A stretch of DNA of 64,000 bases from NCBI RefSeq assembly GCF_958295425.1, contig NC_081145.1:27355889-27419888 (forward strand), in the 5' to 3' direction. Of the stretch, positions 21,233 to 33,260 are shown in pieces. The notes below the pieces were generated by a model. That model saw only the letters and a program-made list of their open reading frames with translations. It was not told the DNA's origin and ran no database searches. Numbering within the stretch: position 1 is the stretch's first letter; every line of letters begins with the position of its first letter. The stretch comes from Solea solea (Eukaryota; Chordata; Actinopteri; Pleuronectiformes; Soleidae). The translations under genes were made by a program, and so were the position numbers.

Positions 21233-22225
21233 GGGGCACTACTGAGCCACAGAGGAGCGGAGGCTTGAATACATTTAAAATATGAAAGTATGCGTTTATT
21301 CGATCGTGTTGGAAGGTGAAGACGATGATGATGATGATGATGGGTTTGGAAAGTTTGGTCAATTCGCTGTTTAGTGAAGCCATTGTAGACGTTTAGTGAA
21401 CAGGGCTGAATTTACTTTAGGCCGCAGTGGAAAACTTTACATTTAGAGAGTCGTGATTGTGTCCTGCAAAAAAACAACAGTAGTTTTTCTTTTTTGTTAA
21501 TTTCCATTAGCAAAAAGTTTCATCGTCAACCTGGAAACATGGAATATTTTTAATTTCCTGGGAATTCTCGTCAAAATCAGCTCATGTTTTCTGAGGAAAT
21601 TACTTAATTTAAGTCTTACGTGCTGCCATAAAAACGTGCCATATCTGTTACTGCACACATCTACAAAAGAGTATTAGTGCCACATGTAAAAAACAAACAA
21701 AAACAGCATGAATTCTGTGATTAAAGTCTAAAGAATTCTGACTTTATTCTCAGAATTTGGTCTTTAATGTCATAATTCAGACTTTAATCTCATAATTATG
21801 ACTTTAATCTCATGCTGTTATATTGTTTTACTTGTGGCACTAATTCTCTTCTGTACATAATCATAGTCGAATTCATGACGTAGATCCCGACTGATGCGTC
21901 ATACAAATATATATTTTTCATCAATATGTCTAATTTAAAAAAATAAATGTATCTGAGGCTTTTTATTTTTTACAGTTTAATCACAAACTTTATCATTTAT
22001 TAAATTTAAATGAAAGAAAACACAAAAACAACCAAATAAAAGTAGAATGTTGTACTTTAAAGATCATAAAAAACATCTAACATAATTTAATCACCTGCAG
22101 TTATTAATCAATGCATCGTTGTTGTTCTTTGTTGTTATTATTATAATAATAACAAATATATATTTTTAGCTTCTCAAATATGAATAATGTTCTGCTTTCT
22201 TTGCTCTAAATAATTAAGCAATATA

Positions 22226-22315
22226 TTTATTCTAATCTGATCTATCTAATCTGGTCTCTAGCTAATCAAACCTTGTAAAGCAGTTGTTTTGAGTGTAACT
22301 GAATCGTTAGAATGA
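22226..22315 (-). repeat. Inverted repeat, left arm
   Basis: Bases 22257-22315 are the exact reverse complement of 25116-25174 (59 bp). Bases 22226-22256 are the exact reverse complement of 25188-25218 (31 bp). The only difference is a 13-bp insertion in the right arm. Confidence 0.9.
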
Positions 22316-22736
22316 TCTAATATTTACAGCAATTTCTAAAACTTATTGAACCAAACAAGTCTTTTTTAATCTGTTATGAAAATAATCATAAATTCTTAAA
22401 AACGACTCAGTTTTAAATTTTGCTTTGTTATTTTTGTTAAAAAAAGAGAAATTGTTCATATTTGCAAACATTAACACACAAACAGCTTTCTATAATATTA
22501 TATCAATACATTTTTTATCTGTTTTTAATCAGTCGGGCTTTAAAATGTCACATTTCCATGTTAGAATTCAAACTTTCAGCCAAAATGTTCAATCCTTCAG
22601 ATTATAATTGTATACATGGCTTTGCGGTCATTTTTGAGGGTATTAACGTGCATAAAAACTCTTGAATCTTTGCATGGAGGTCAGGTCTGGCAAAAATGCC
22701 ATATTGGTGAAAGGTGAAAACGGAGGCAAAATTTTG

Positions 22737-23140
22737 TTCCACCGAATTTCCTGAAACTTGGTGGGAAGATGTTATAGACCAAGGTGAACAAAAAAGTCAA
22801 CCATAACCATGGCCTCAACTCAACAGGAAGTCAGCCATTTTGAATTTTGGTATCCACTTTGGCGAGTTGCACCCTACGTAAATGAGCAAACTCGTCCAAG
22901 CGCATTTGTCGTACTGACAAAGTTGTAAAAGGTTGTCGAAAGGTTTTGTGGATTCAAAAGGGCGTGGCCGCAGAAACTCTCTGCATTTCGGTGAATTTTG
23001 AGCATTTGCCACAAAACAGGAAGTGCCCTTCAGCCCACGTTGAGTTCCACCAAATTTCCCGAAACTTGGTGGGAAGATGTTAAAGATCAAGGCGAACAAA
23101 AAAGTTGACTGGCCTCAAATCAACAGCAAGTTGGCCATTT
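22737..23140. repeat. Diverged direct duplication, period about 308 bp
   Basis: 'ttccaccgaatttcctgaaa' at about 22737 and 'ttccaccaaatttcccgaaa' at about 23045 each continue as 'cttggtgggaagatgtta', 'gaacaaaaaagt' and 'cctcaa.tcaacag'. It resembles a dispersed teleost repeat. Confidence 0.75.
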
Positions 23141-23881
23141 GGTTAAAGGCGGACACATTAAAGGCGGAAAGTTGTCTAAAGGTTTTGCGGATTCAAAAGT
23201 GAGGCCAGGGAACTGCTGCACTCCCCGAGGGTTCTTTCATGACTGTGTGCAGTCCTCGTTCTTTCTTTGCAAGACTCACTCACTCACTCGCTCACTCAGT
23301 CATGTCTCTGCAGTCGTGTGGATGAACTGTATCTTATCTCCTATCTAACCAACACGTATAAAATGACACTTGTATGTAAGAACTAAACGAAGAAAAACAG
23401 TCCTGTTTTCTACTGTAATCTAATCTTGTCTTTTTACTGTGCTGCTGTTTCTCTGTGGTTGCAGCTCATGTAGCATTTTAAAACCTGCGACGGCTGTTTT
23501 CCCGCAGGATTCTACGTTAGCATGTGTGCGGAGCGTGATTTTATCGCGTTTTATCGGCTGTAGATGTTTCAAAACGACTGTATCTGCCTCCACTGGCTCC
23601 TGAACACACCACCAGGTGGCGCCGACAGCTCATCGTAAACTAGACTGTTATCGAGGCCTTTGTTGAAAACACATGCATTTTCCTTTTATTATGATTATTA
23701 TTGTTATTGTTATGCTTTACATCCTGACTGTAATCTGTAATTTTTTAATCCCTGGCAGTTTATATTGTAGTTTATTTCTGTTGTAATTATAGTTGTTGAT
23801 GTTTGTTTATTTTCCTCTTCTTCACTTTTATTTTTCTGCGACTCTGTGTCATGTGACTATTTTGTAAGAAACCACCTTTAC

Positions 23882-23887
23882 AATAAA
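23882..23887 (+). terminator. SPON1: Polyadenylation signal of SPON1
   Basis: AATAAA on the + strand, with no further coding sequence of this gene beyond. The TTAGA satellite begins about 35 bp later. Confidence 0.55.
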
Positions 23888-23921
23888 AACCATGTAAATG
23901 TGAATATTTGTCACATATTTT

Positions 23922-24008
23922 ATTTGATTCCAATGAGACTAGATTAAACAGATCAGATTAGAACAGATTAGATTAGATTAGATTAGATATCTAATCTAAT
24001 CTAATCTA
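23922..24008. repeat. TTAGA-type repeat, block 2, ending in a 40-bp perfect palindrome
   Basis: The palindrome runs 23969-24008, centred on GATATC, with 20-bp arms of agattagatta-type sequence and no spacer. Confidence 0.9.
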
Positions 24009-24059
24009 GAAAAATATCTGCATGAAAACAATATCCACCTTTGTTTAATTATTATTTTG

Positions 24060-24092
<33 letters not shown>

Positions 24093-24799
24093 TACTTAAA
24101 GAAGAAGAAAACAACAATCATTAATTTGATTATATCTGATGTTCCAGCTGATTCTGGTGATGTACTGACAATGTTGCTCCACTAGGTGGCGATGAAAGAA
24201 TGTGAAATCACACAACTGAAGACTTCCCTGTTCAATGTGACTTCAGAGAATATTCAGTGAACTGAGATTAAAGACTGTTGTATTTCTAATATTCTTTAAT
24301 CTTGGGAAATTATAATAATATAAAATTCTTTAGTTTAGTTTAAGATGAACATTTTCAGTAAAGAACAAAAAAATACACACAAAAAAGTTTATTACATCCA
24401 CTTTTAATGTGATCAGTCTGACCTTTGACCTAAGCAGGAAATAAATCCAGATGACAAATGCTGTAAAACCCAGAAGAAGAAGAAGCTTCTGTTGAGAAAT
24501 TCAGGAAACCTTTTCTGTTGTAAAAAGAAAAGAAAAAAAAGAACGTATCCACCATAATCTCATATTTGTAATCTCATTATGTGGCCACGCCCTCACACAG
24601 ATAAAAAAAATCAGCTCAATATTTCAGTAAAAAAATGTCATTTCAATTTTATTTTGAAACTCACGCTCTCCTCTTGGCACAGGTCACTTCCTGTCCCACC
24701 TCTGTGAGTGTGATTACAGGCCCTGCCATGATTACTGTCACCTGAGCTCATTCAGCCAATCAGCTGCAGTATTCACTCATTCATCTCCTCTCCCCTCAG

Positions 24800-24822
24800 A
24801 GTGTTCCAGTGTTTCACCTCAG
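24800..24822 (+). other. Possible short non-coding exon or chance splice-site pair
   Basis: A strong acceptor-like tract (ctcctctcccctcag, ending 24799) and a consensus donor (cag/gtgagtg at 24823) enclose 23 nt. No coding continuation was found on either side. It could be part of an unknown transcript or coincidence. Confidence 0.2.
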
Positions 24823-25115
24823 GTGAGTGTTTTTTTATTTTCTCTTTTCGCTTTTTTTGTTTGTTTGTTTGACAGACGACGTTTAATCTGTGCGTCAACG
24901 TTGATCGTGATGAGGTCATGTGACAGATTTTTAACTGCATTTAATCCAGACATGTCAAACTTCCACTCGGCCATTTAAATGTGATATTTTCAGATTAATT
25001 TTGTGTCATTAATGTTTTTTTGGTGTATTTAGCGACAGCTCCAACATTCAGTGGTGTTTCAGTGTCAGTGGTTCAGTGTCAGACGGAGTCTGGACTGAAC
25101 CATTCTGTCAACAGC

Positions 25116-25218
25116 TCATTCTAACGATTCAGTTACACTCAAAACAACTGCTTTACAAGGTTTGATTAGCTAGATTTGATTCCATGAGACCAGATTAGAT
25201 AGATCAGATTAGAATAAA
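25116..25218 (+). repeat. Inverted repeat, right arm
   Basis: Partner of 22226-22315. The right arm has an extra tttgattccatga (25175-25187), which is part of the neighbouring satellite unit. Confidence 0.9.
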
Positions 25219-25570
25219 CTAGATTACATCAGAATATATTTGATTCTATGAGACCAGATAATATTATATTAGATTAAATCAGATTAGATTAGATTAGATC
25301 AAATCAGATCAGATTTGATTCCATGAGACAAGATTAGATAGATCAGATTAAATTTGATTCTATGAAACCAGATTAAATAGATCAGATTACAATAAAATAG
25401 ATTAGATTAGATCAGATTTGAGCCCATTAGACTAGATTAGATAGAGCAGAGCAGAGCAGAGCAGAGCAGAGCAGAGCAGATTAGATTAGATTAGATCATA
25501 TATGATTCCATGAGACTAGATTAGATAAATCAGATTAGAATAAACCAGATCAGATTTGATAAAATAGAAT
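25161..25570 (+). repeat. TTAGA-type degenerate satellite, block 3
   Basis: Repeated 'gattccatgagaccagatta' and 'agatagatcagatta' units, with an internal (AGAGC)n pentamer run at about 25443-25480. Confidence 0.85.
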
Positions 25571-26174
25571 AGATAAGACTCTGTAAGTGTCCCTGTGATA
25601 ACAGCCACTAGTGCTTGTGCACAGAGACGAGGACAGTCGTGGTGAAAGTGGACTGACTGCACCTGTTTAAGTGAACTGTTCCACACACTGAGACTTGCCA
25701 GGTGTGACAGAGTCCCAGCTAAACGAGGCTCATGAATAATAAAGGTGCAGTCGTTCTTTCTTTTTATCAATATTGAATGATGTTTTGCTGCAGTTACTCA
25801 GAGAGCAACGATAAAGCTTTCAGCTTCAAACGCGGCGTCACAGCGACTCCGTGACTGTCCCTGTGATGATAATGGCCACGTTCCATTTCATTTAAAAACA
25901 CAAACTGCACTCCCCCCACTGAGAGTGACAGGTTTATGCGAGGACACGCGGCAGTGGAGGACATTCTGATTCTCAATAACTTCACCCTGGAGACTCGCGC
26001 TGCTCCACAACACTCTTCTGTAATGTTTAGTATAAAAACTGCTCATTCAATAGTTTCAATTTCTATGGAAACTGACGTTTTGTGTTTTTCTAATGACGCA
26101 ACACACTGATGCATGTCGGACATCATTACAGCGCCATCTGCTGGCGATATGAAGTAAAAACAGCGGCATATGCT

Positions 26175-26420
26175 GCTACTTTAATCTCAGAATTCTGATT
26201 TTTTTCTGAGATTAAAGTAAAGAAAGGTCAGAATTCTGACTTCTGAGAAAATAATAAAGAATTATTTACTTTTTCGGAGATTAAAGTCAGAATTTAATCT
26301 CAGAATTCGGACTATTTCGGAGATTAGAGTCAAGAAAAAAGTCTGAATTAAATTCAGAATAAAGAATTCTGACTAATCTCAGAATTCTGAGGAAAAAAGT
26401 TAAAGATATTGTCAGAGTTC
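26175..26420. repeat. 'tcagaattctga' repeat cluster
   Basis: Many half-overlapping 'gattaaagtcagaattctga' strings. Further clusters are at about 775-850, 15845-15990, 20395-20450 and 21715-21820. The core is itself palindromic. Confidence 0.7.
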
Positions 26421-26730
26421 TAAGAAAAAAGTGACTTTTCTCACAAAAAAGACGAGTGGGTGAAGTCATGCAGGAGTCGTCACTCGCAGACCACTCATTT
26501 TAACGTGAGTCTGACAGATTAACTGCTGATTATAAATCCACTCTAGATAAGAAGGGGGCGTCGCTGTGGTTTTAAAGTGGCTTCTCAGAGAGAGAGTGAG
26601 TGTGTGTTGAATCGGCTGCACGAAGCTCACGTCACCTCGACTGTTTACACGTTATTCTTCTCCTGCTGTATCATCTCACCACCGAGGTTGTGATGCCCCA
26701 GTTTTTCTCAGAGGAGACCAAACTGGTTCC

Positions 26731-26731
26731 T

Positions 26732-26770
<39 letters not shown>

Positions 26771-26771
26771 C
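26731..26771. repeat. (GCA)13 trinucleotide repeat
   Basis: Reads as poly-Ala on + and poly-Leu on - in short open frames. There is no supporting coding context. Confidence 0.85.
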
Positions 26772-27184
26772 AGACACCAAGAAATCCTGACTCTTGGATT
26801 TTGCGTCTAAGAATAAACACAGGACAGGAAACTGCGACACCTGCAGGAACAGCAACAAGTCACACATAGTTACAATTGCTTGTTTATTTATTCATGTGTG
26901 ATATAATCTGACACAATCACAACTGAACTAACTTTATATATCAGAAAATATACTTTTATTGACTTTAATTTACCCAAATGGCTTTGTGGGGTCTCCTGTG
27001 CGCATGTTGACGAGTAAACAATCTGAAGAAGCGGCATCGTCATGATTTGAAGGGTATTCTTTATTTGACCAAGTGTGAGAAGATTTAGAATCTTTTCTAA
27101 ATTTCTTTAATGCCGTTTTACTTCTAACTTCATAAATAAAACTAGATTAGAAATAACCTGGTCAATGTAATTGATTTTAAGTCC

Positions 27185-27185
<1 letters not shown>

Positions 27186-27219
<34 letters not shown>

Positions 27220-27386
27220 GAAATTTCAATGAGATGAGATGGTGAGAATGGAGCAGCATTTCCCTACAGAGAGGAACAGACTTGGAGGCAGAAAACAGAG
27301 ACCAGGAGCAGACGCTGTGCAGTCTGACTTTAGAGTTAAGATCAGGAAACTACAACAACGTCCCAAAAAAAAGAGATCTTTTGACA

Positions 27387-27417
<31 letters not shown>
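27186..27417. repeat. Two (CA)n microsatellites
   Basis: CA tracts at 27186-27218 and 27389-27417. Confidence 0.85.
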
Positions 27418-27418
<1 letters not shown>

Positions 27419-30245
27419 CAGAACACATCACATGACATCACTTACTTCAGACGTGTGAGGTGACTTCCATGTTTGGCCTTTTTTAAACTACATCTCAAAT
27501 CAGATTTTTAACCATATCCAGGTTTTATCTAGCTTGATTTGGTTAGATTTTATTTAGTCTGGCAGTGGCAATTGCTCTGTCGCCGTGGTTACGGTGCATA
27601 TATTGTTTTGTATTTATATGAGTTTATCTTGCCCTTTTTTCAGTTGCACGCATAATTACGCGTTTGTTGAGTCACAGTTATGATTCATTTTATATTAGTC
27701 GTGATTTAAAGTAGCAATACTTGTGCAGAAGTCACAAAATAGACGTGTTTTTCGATAAAAACATGAATAAATATAGAACTTTGGATGTCAGTGTGTATGA
27801 ACTGTAACCCACAGCCCTGAGAACACATGGTTACAGCTCTAAGACAGCAAGTGAAGATCAGCTTCCTCTAAAATGAATATTGTCAAATAATAATATTTAC
27901 ATTTTAATACCAAACGTGTCACCAGTTGGTTCAGAATCAGCCGTTTGTCACGGATGACGGATCGCAGAGACTCTACTTAGGAAATGGATATAGTTTAAAA
28001 AAAGTGAAGCTTGAAAGTAGGACGGAAGTCACAGTTTGCCACAAGACGTCGACTCCACTGGTTGTGATAACGGCTCTATTTGAATGGAAGTCTACGGGAA
28101 AATTTAGCCTCGACTTCTCACTTGATTCTTAATGTGAACTGAAGAGCTTCTTCCACAGAACATGAGGTCAAATTTAGAAGAAAACAGACGGTAAAGTACA
28201 GCACATACGGGAGTGATTGACGGCTAGTGGCATCGGACCATCTGTGAACCAAAATACTCTAATATAATCTAATAATCTATTTCTCAGGTACAATCTGTGT
28301 ACTGTACATGTACTGTCCCTTTAACCCTGAGCCTTAACTGAAACTTAGTCCCAAACCGCAACTAAAATCTCCTCAGAAAATCCAATTTTTTTCTCATGCA
28401 AAATTACATTTTGAGACAGAATTTGCCTGAAGAACATTAAAAATAAAATCAAAAATATTCATTTCAGAGTAGTTTTCCTCTATGGGGTAAACACTGAGTT
28501 GGAGCTTCTACTCTAGATGTCTTCAGTCTGTCCCCCGTTGACTGTGCTATCCTTAGCGATGTGTGAAATTGGGAGTGAGCGAGATAAACAGCTGAGAGCG
28601 AAGCGTGTGTGGGAGTGTATTCAAATGAAGCGGCAGCGCTGACACCTACACGTCTGCTTAGAGCACAGAGAACAAACCTGTGAACTGTATGTGACGTCGG
28701 CGGTGAAGAGTCAAACGTGGATCTGCAGCCTTTCCCAGCGAGCTTCGTGTGGACTGAGATGGTGGCTGGCGCGCGGTTTGATCGCGAATATCGTGCTGGG
28801 ACTTTTTAAGCGTTTTGTGTAACCATGGAGACAAAAATCGCAAAAAACGGTCAAATGGGAAACGTCGAAAAAAAGATCACAACCCAGCCCAATTTGGGGC
28901 CTCACAGTGTCGTCATACCTTTAAGTAGAGACGTGGTTGAAACTTTAAACAGGTCACAAGACTTAGGACTTTACTCACCTAAGTCAACGTTTTGATACAA
29001 ATTACGGTTTTTAAACAATCACAGTTTAAGTTTTGTACTTTTTTGTGACGTTTTTGTTCTCTGTCAATTCACACCCGTTTGTCACAAATGTAAACGTGGG
29101 AACTCCTAAAAGCCTCCTCAACACTCACAACCCAAAAATGTTAAATGTGTCATCAACTGTTTTTGACATAGGACAACTTTAAAACACGTAATATACTACT
29201 CAAGTTTTAAAGGTTCAATCCGCCCAAATCGGCAGCAAGAAGCAGGCACGATCAAAATTTGATCAGACTAGAAGTTCCCTGGACCCCAGGTCATTTTGCG
29301 TTTGAGGCCCCTGGTTTTGAGACGTCTGCAGCACACATGGAAACTATGATGGATTGTGTGTCGACGTGTCCTCAAACAACCTGTGCATGTGTTTTTTTTT
29401 GGTGACTGGGTATGAGGACACATTCAGGATGGACTGTGAACTCTTACAGACCTGAAATCTGGACAATCCAGTCACTCAGAGCGCATCGTACCACCAGGTC
29501 TTAGCGGGGGTTTTAGAGTCTCCCGTCGACAACATCACTCCAAGCTGCTTATGTTAGGATTGTATGAAGAAGGCGGAGCATCCAGAGAAAACACAACCAC
29601 GCAGATAAACGCCCCGATGGAACCCAGAGTCAAACAAAATCCCAGCCTGTGGCAAAGCAGCGCCGTCTGTCTGCAAACATTGTTTGTATGTTTACATGTT
29701 CTCAGGAGGCGTGTGCGTGTTGCTCTGAGCAGTTACCACAGAAGGAGAAACATCACACACCTCTGCAGAGGAGCTTTACAGCAGCTTTCTGGAAATTGCC
29801 TCTGAGCTCTGCAGGGATAAATTACTTGGACAGATTGGCACCGTATGCAGCCTGAAGGTGCTTTGCTGTGTACATGTGCTTTGTCTTTACTAATGCTCTG
29901 TCATTTTCATTTATTTAAAAAAAAAAAACACACACAGCCCAGATTCTTTAATGATCCGTGGTTTGCAGTGAAAATGACTGATACAGACGTGACTGTGAGC
30001 CAAAGTCCTGCCAGCACCATTAAAGTCTCTCCTGCTGCCTCGGTACTCTCTGTAAAACTGAAATGTCCTGCCGTCGTGAAGAAAACCTCTGACACAATAT
30101 TATCCCCAAACATCACTGCAACGCAACATCACTGCTGCTTAATAGTCTCACTGATGGCTCGGCTCTCTCTCGCGCCTAGAGAGCCGTGTTCCTGTTCTCC
30201 AGGCTGAGTGAAAGTTTTAACCACCAGACAACAAGGGAAATCTTG

Positions 30246-30247
<2 letters not shown>

Positions 30248-30294
<47 letters not shown>

Positions 30295-30342
30295 CATACA
30301 TACATACATACATACATACATACATACATACATACATACATA
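30248..30342. repeat. (TA)n followed by (CATA)n
   Basis: About 43 bp of TA, then about 52 bp of CATA units. It directly precedes the LINE relic. Confidence 0.9.
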
Positions 30343-30363
30343 ATACACTAAGATCCTGGAAGA

Positions 30364-30625
30364 AAAAGGGCCGTGTGGATAGTGTTGGCAATCCCGGGCG
30401 ACAGCATCATCAAGAAGAAGGAAGACAAAAGGTTTTGAGAAGAAGAGCTAGAGTAGATGTGGGGAGGAAAGACAAAGACGACTGTGGTCCCATACGAGCA
30501 TTAGGAGCTGTAACCTTCATACTGATTCCAGGAACAACATCTGAGAGCTCTGTCCAGAAGCTAATATACTGTGCAGAACGCTCAGTCTCCCAGGACCTCT
30601 GGTGGAGGAACCCGGGGAGAATTTT
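30364..30625 (+). pseudogene. Degenerate LINE-type ORF C-terminal relic
   Basis: Pieces in different frames recall the conserved end of fish non-LTR retrotransposon ORF2 proteins: AIPGDSIIKKKEDKR, then MWGGKTKTTVVP, ALGAV, IPGTTSESSVQKL and the final LPGLW-like 'SQDLW'. Several frameshifts and stops separate them. It is an old fragment with no function implied. Confidence 0.55.
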
Positions 30626-32698
30626 TATTAATCTATTCATGTTTTTCATGCTTCACTGACTCCACTGGCTAGAATATTCTGTGGGGGGACAAAGAAGAGA
30701 CATCGAAAGTGTCTTTGTTATCACAGCTTTTCCAGGCTGTTAAAGCTGCACTAGGCAGGATGGCTAGTGCAGAAACAGCTGATTGCAGAGTCCCACCTCC
30801 AGGTGTCCACATGTCATTTCATCCGTAGCAGCCAAGAAGCTCTGTCTCTTCAGAGAGTTAATGCTGACACCCAGAAATCTGTACATTAGAGACCATTAGC
30901 ATTTAAAGGTTGCCAGATTTTCCCCCCCAAAAAATAGACATAAGAAGCTGCACATACCCGTATCCCGCTCTTATTTTTTTTTTTTATATAAGCACTAAAT
31001 CTATGTGGTCAGAAACAGGAGCAGATTGAAAGTGTTTTCTTCTCGTCTGGTCGAGACATTTTTGAGAGGAGTTTTTAGCAGCTGCTCTTTGCTTGCATTG
31101 CAGACCTCAGTCGTTAAATTGTTTTCATCGACGCTGATTTTTTTCTTTATGTCCAGAAATCATTTGACACCGAACACTCTCAGCTAATTGTTGTGGTTTT
31201 ATGACCCGTGGCGTCACTGTTTACACCCGTCATTATCCTCGTTCCGGCCGATCCTCTGAAAAACACACTTTGGTTCAGTCTGCACTTCCACAATAATCCA
31301 TAAATCAACAATACAGTGTTGTTGTTGTTGTTGTTGTTGTTGGTCGTCACCATCATTGATCTGCCACTATTTTAAAGCCAAACGTAAACATTTAGTAGGT
31401 TTTATTTCTCCCACTTTTACATGTATGTTTTCTGATTTTATATAAAGCACTTTCAGAGTATTCATTGATTGATTCATTAAATGAAATGGACAGAGAGATT
31501 AACCTCATTTTTGCTACCAAAATATAAATAGCAGTTTTTTGCAGGTCTTGAGCAGATTTACAGGAGTGAGGTGACAAGTCTGACAAGTTTGAGGATGTTT
31601 ATGTTGATCTGACGTCATCTGACTTCACTCTTTTTGTTTTAAACTCAATTTTAGAACGGGAGCGTCAGTGCCGCAAAAGATGAGATGAAGTTCAACATAA
31701 GCAGCAAGAGCATTAAGACTGAGATACATCTCTAATGTTCTGAATCACAGTCAAATAAACTTTGAATATATTAGTTAAATCAATTGATGTAATGCATTTT
31801 TGTGGCACTCCCTACTTCAGAAACCAATCTGAATTCATAAAAAATGAACTTTAACTGAACAAGGCTTTCGTTTATGATCATTTGGACTCAAGTTTCTATT
31901 TAAAGTCTGTTTTGTTGTCATTCTGTTGTCATTTGGTTTCTCACTTCACTAATTACACATCACCTGTTGCCGCACTTGATCTCATCATCGACTCGTGAAG
32001 CATTCCAGGCTTTAGTGTCTGCTTTGTCAGTGTGAGACCTTATTCTCGTCTTCCTTTTCTGTGCTTTTGTCATTACTCAGAACGTCTGACTGTTGTCGGT
32101 GCTTATCAACGTCAAAGGCCGATTCTCAAGGATGTGATGTCAGAGAACTCCACACAGGGACTGTTCCAGTGAGTACAATCCTTCCAATTCTACAGAGAAT
32201 CCAGAATATTCCCCACTGCAAATGTTCAAGAATGCAGGTTAGTGTATCAATATCACAGTAGCAACAACAACAACAGATCAATGTGCATTAAAAACGTGAG
32301 AATCTTGCATGGAGTGGCACTTACAACCGCCGCGGAAACATAAGCCTGACCATGACCTACTTCTTTTGTCCGAGTATTGAATAGACACGTTGGGATATTG
32401 GGATATTTTCATCTCGGTGTGACGCAGATGTGCCCAGAAAAAACACACATGCGTGGCAACAGATGCGTGTCGTGACCACTCGTCTGTGAGCTCATCTGAC
32501 AAACTGTCTCCACTGGATTTAAAAAAACAGGACAGAGAGGGAAAAACAAAGCTGTGTTAACTCTATGACTATGACTATGTTTTAGAAAATACACGTCAGG
32601 AATGAATAATTGTACATTTCCATTGCCTTCATTTACTTTAACAAAACAGCGGTATAAGGTAACTTTGTTTTACTCATCTTAAGGATGCACAGATGGTG

Positions 32699-32702
32699 TG
32701 TG

Positions 32703-32735
<33 letters not shown>

Positions 32736-32740
32736 GTATG

Positions 32741-32777
<37 letters not shown>
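32699..32777. repeat. (TATG)n followed by (TA)n
   Basis: Tetranucleotide then dinucleotide repeat. Confidence 0.9.
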
Positions 32778-32780
<3 letters not shown>

Positions 32781-32829
32781 GTATTCATTTTTAAACATGT
32801 AACATGACGTCACACTGATGTTACGACAA

Positions 32830-33260
32830 TTGGAATGCGACACGGCTCGGTGGGTTGGCGGGTGTTCCAGGTTGCATGGAGGTATGATGGGGCCTGTCCA
32901 TCTGGCTGGTCTCTGGTCTGTTGTGGTCCTGGACTGGATGGTGGGTCTGGATGTGGGATACCGGGTCTGTGGGCTCTCAGGTGGTTGTTAGTGGTTCTGT
33001 AGTGTCCAGAATTGTCGGTTGATTGTTCTGGATGTGTTCTGAAAGGGTTTTGTGGGTGCCAAGGTAGAGGGACAGTCTCTGGGGTGGTGGTAGAATAGGA
33101 AAATGGCTGTCTTCTTCCAGGGTGTTAGGGAGTGTATTATCCATTTTGTTCCTGTGTCTGGGCTGGGGTGGGGGATTCAGTGTGGGACATGATTGTTGTC
33201 CGGTCTGGCTCAATCTGTAGGAGGTGGTCGACTGACTGCAGTGTTTGCTGCGTCAGCCTG
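32830..33260. other. G/T-rich, strand-asymmetric block
   Basis: The + strand is strongly G/T-rich. The minus strand carries a 78-codon Pro/Thr/His-rich frame (32977-33213). It could be the remains of a retrotransposon 5' or ORF1 region. No domain was recognised. Confidence 0.35.

Larger units (their letters stand above)
21233..23887 (+). other. SPON1: SPON1 3' UTR (predicted)
   Basis: About 2.65 kb from the stop to an AATAAA at 23882-23887, in a setting (gtaagaaaccacctttac before it, tgtgaatatttgtc after it) typical of a cleavage region. It contains 'tcagaattctga' repeat (about 21715-21820), one arm of a 90-bp inverted repeat (22226-22315) and a diverged 308-bp-spaced duplication (22737-23140). 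A shorter UTR using an earlier signal cannot be excluded. Confidence 0.55.

Noticed and set aside
26600..26869. 89-codon frame with a 13-residue poly-Ala
   Set aside because: The only striking part is the (GCA)13 repeat. The flanks show no homology and the other strand reads poly-Leu equally well.
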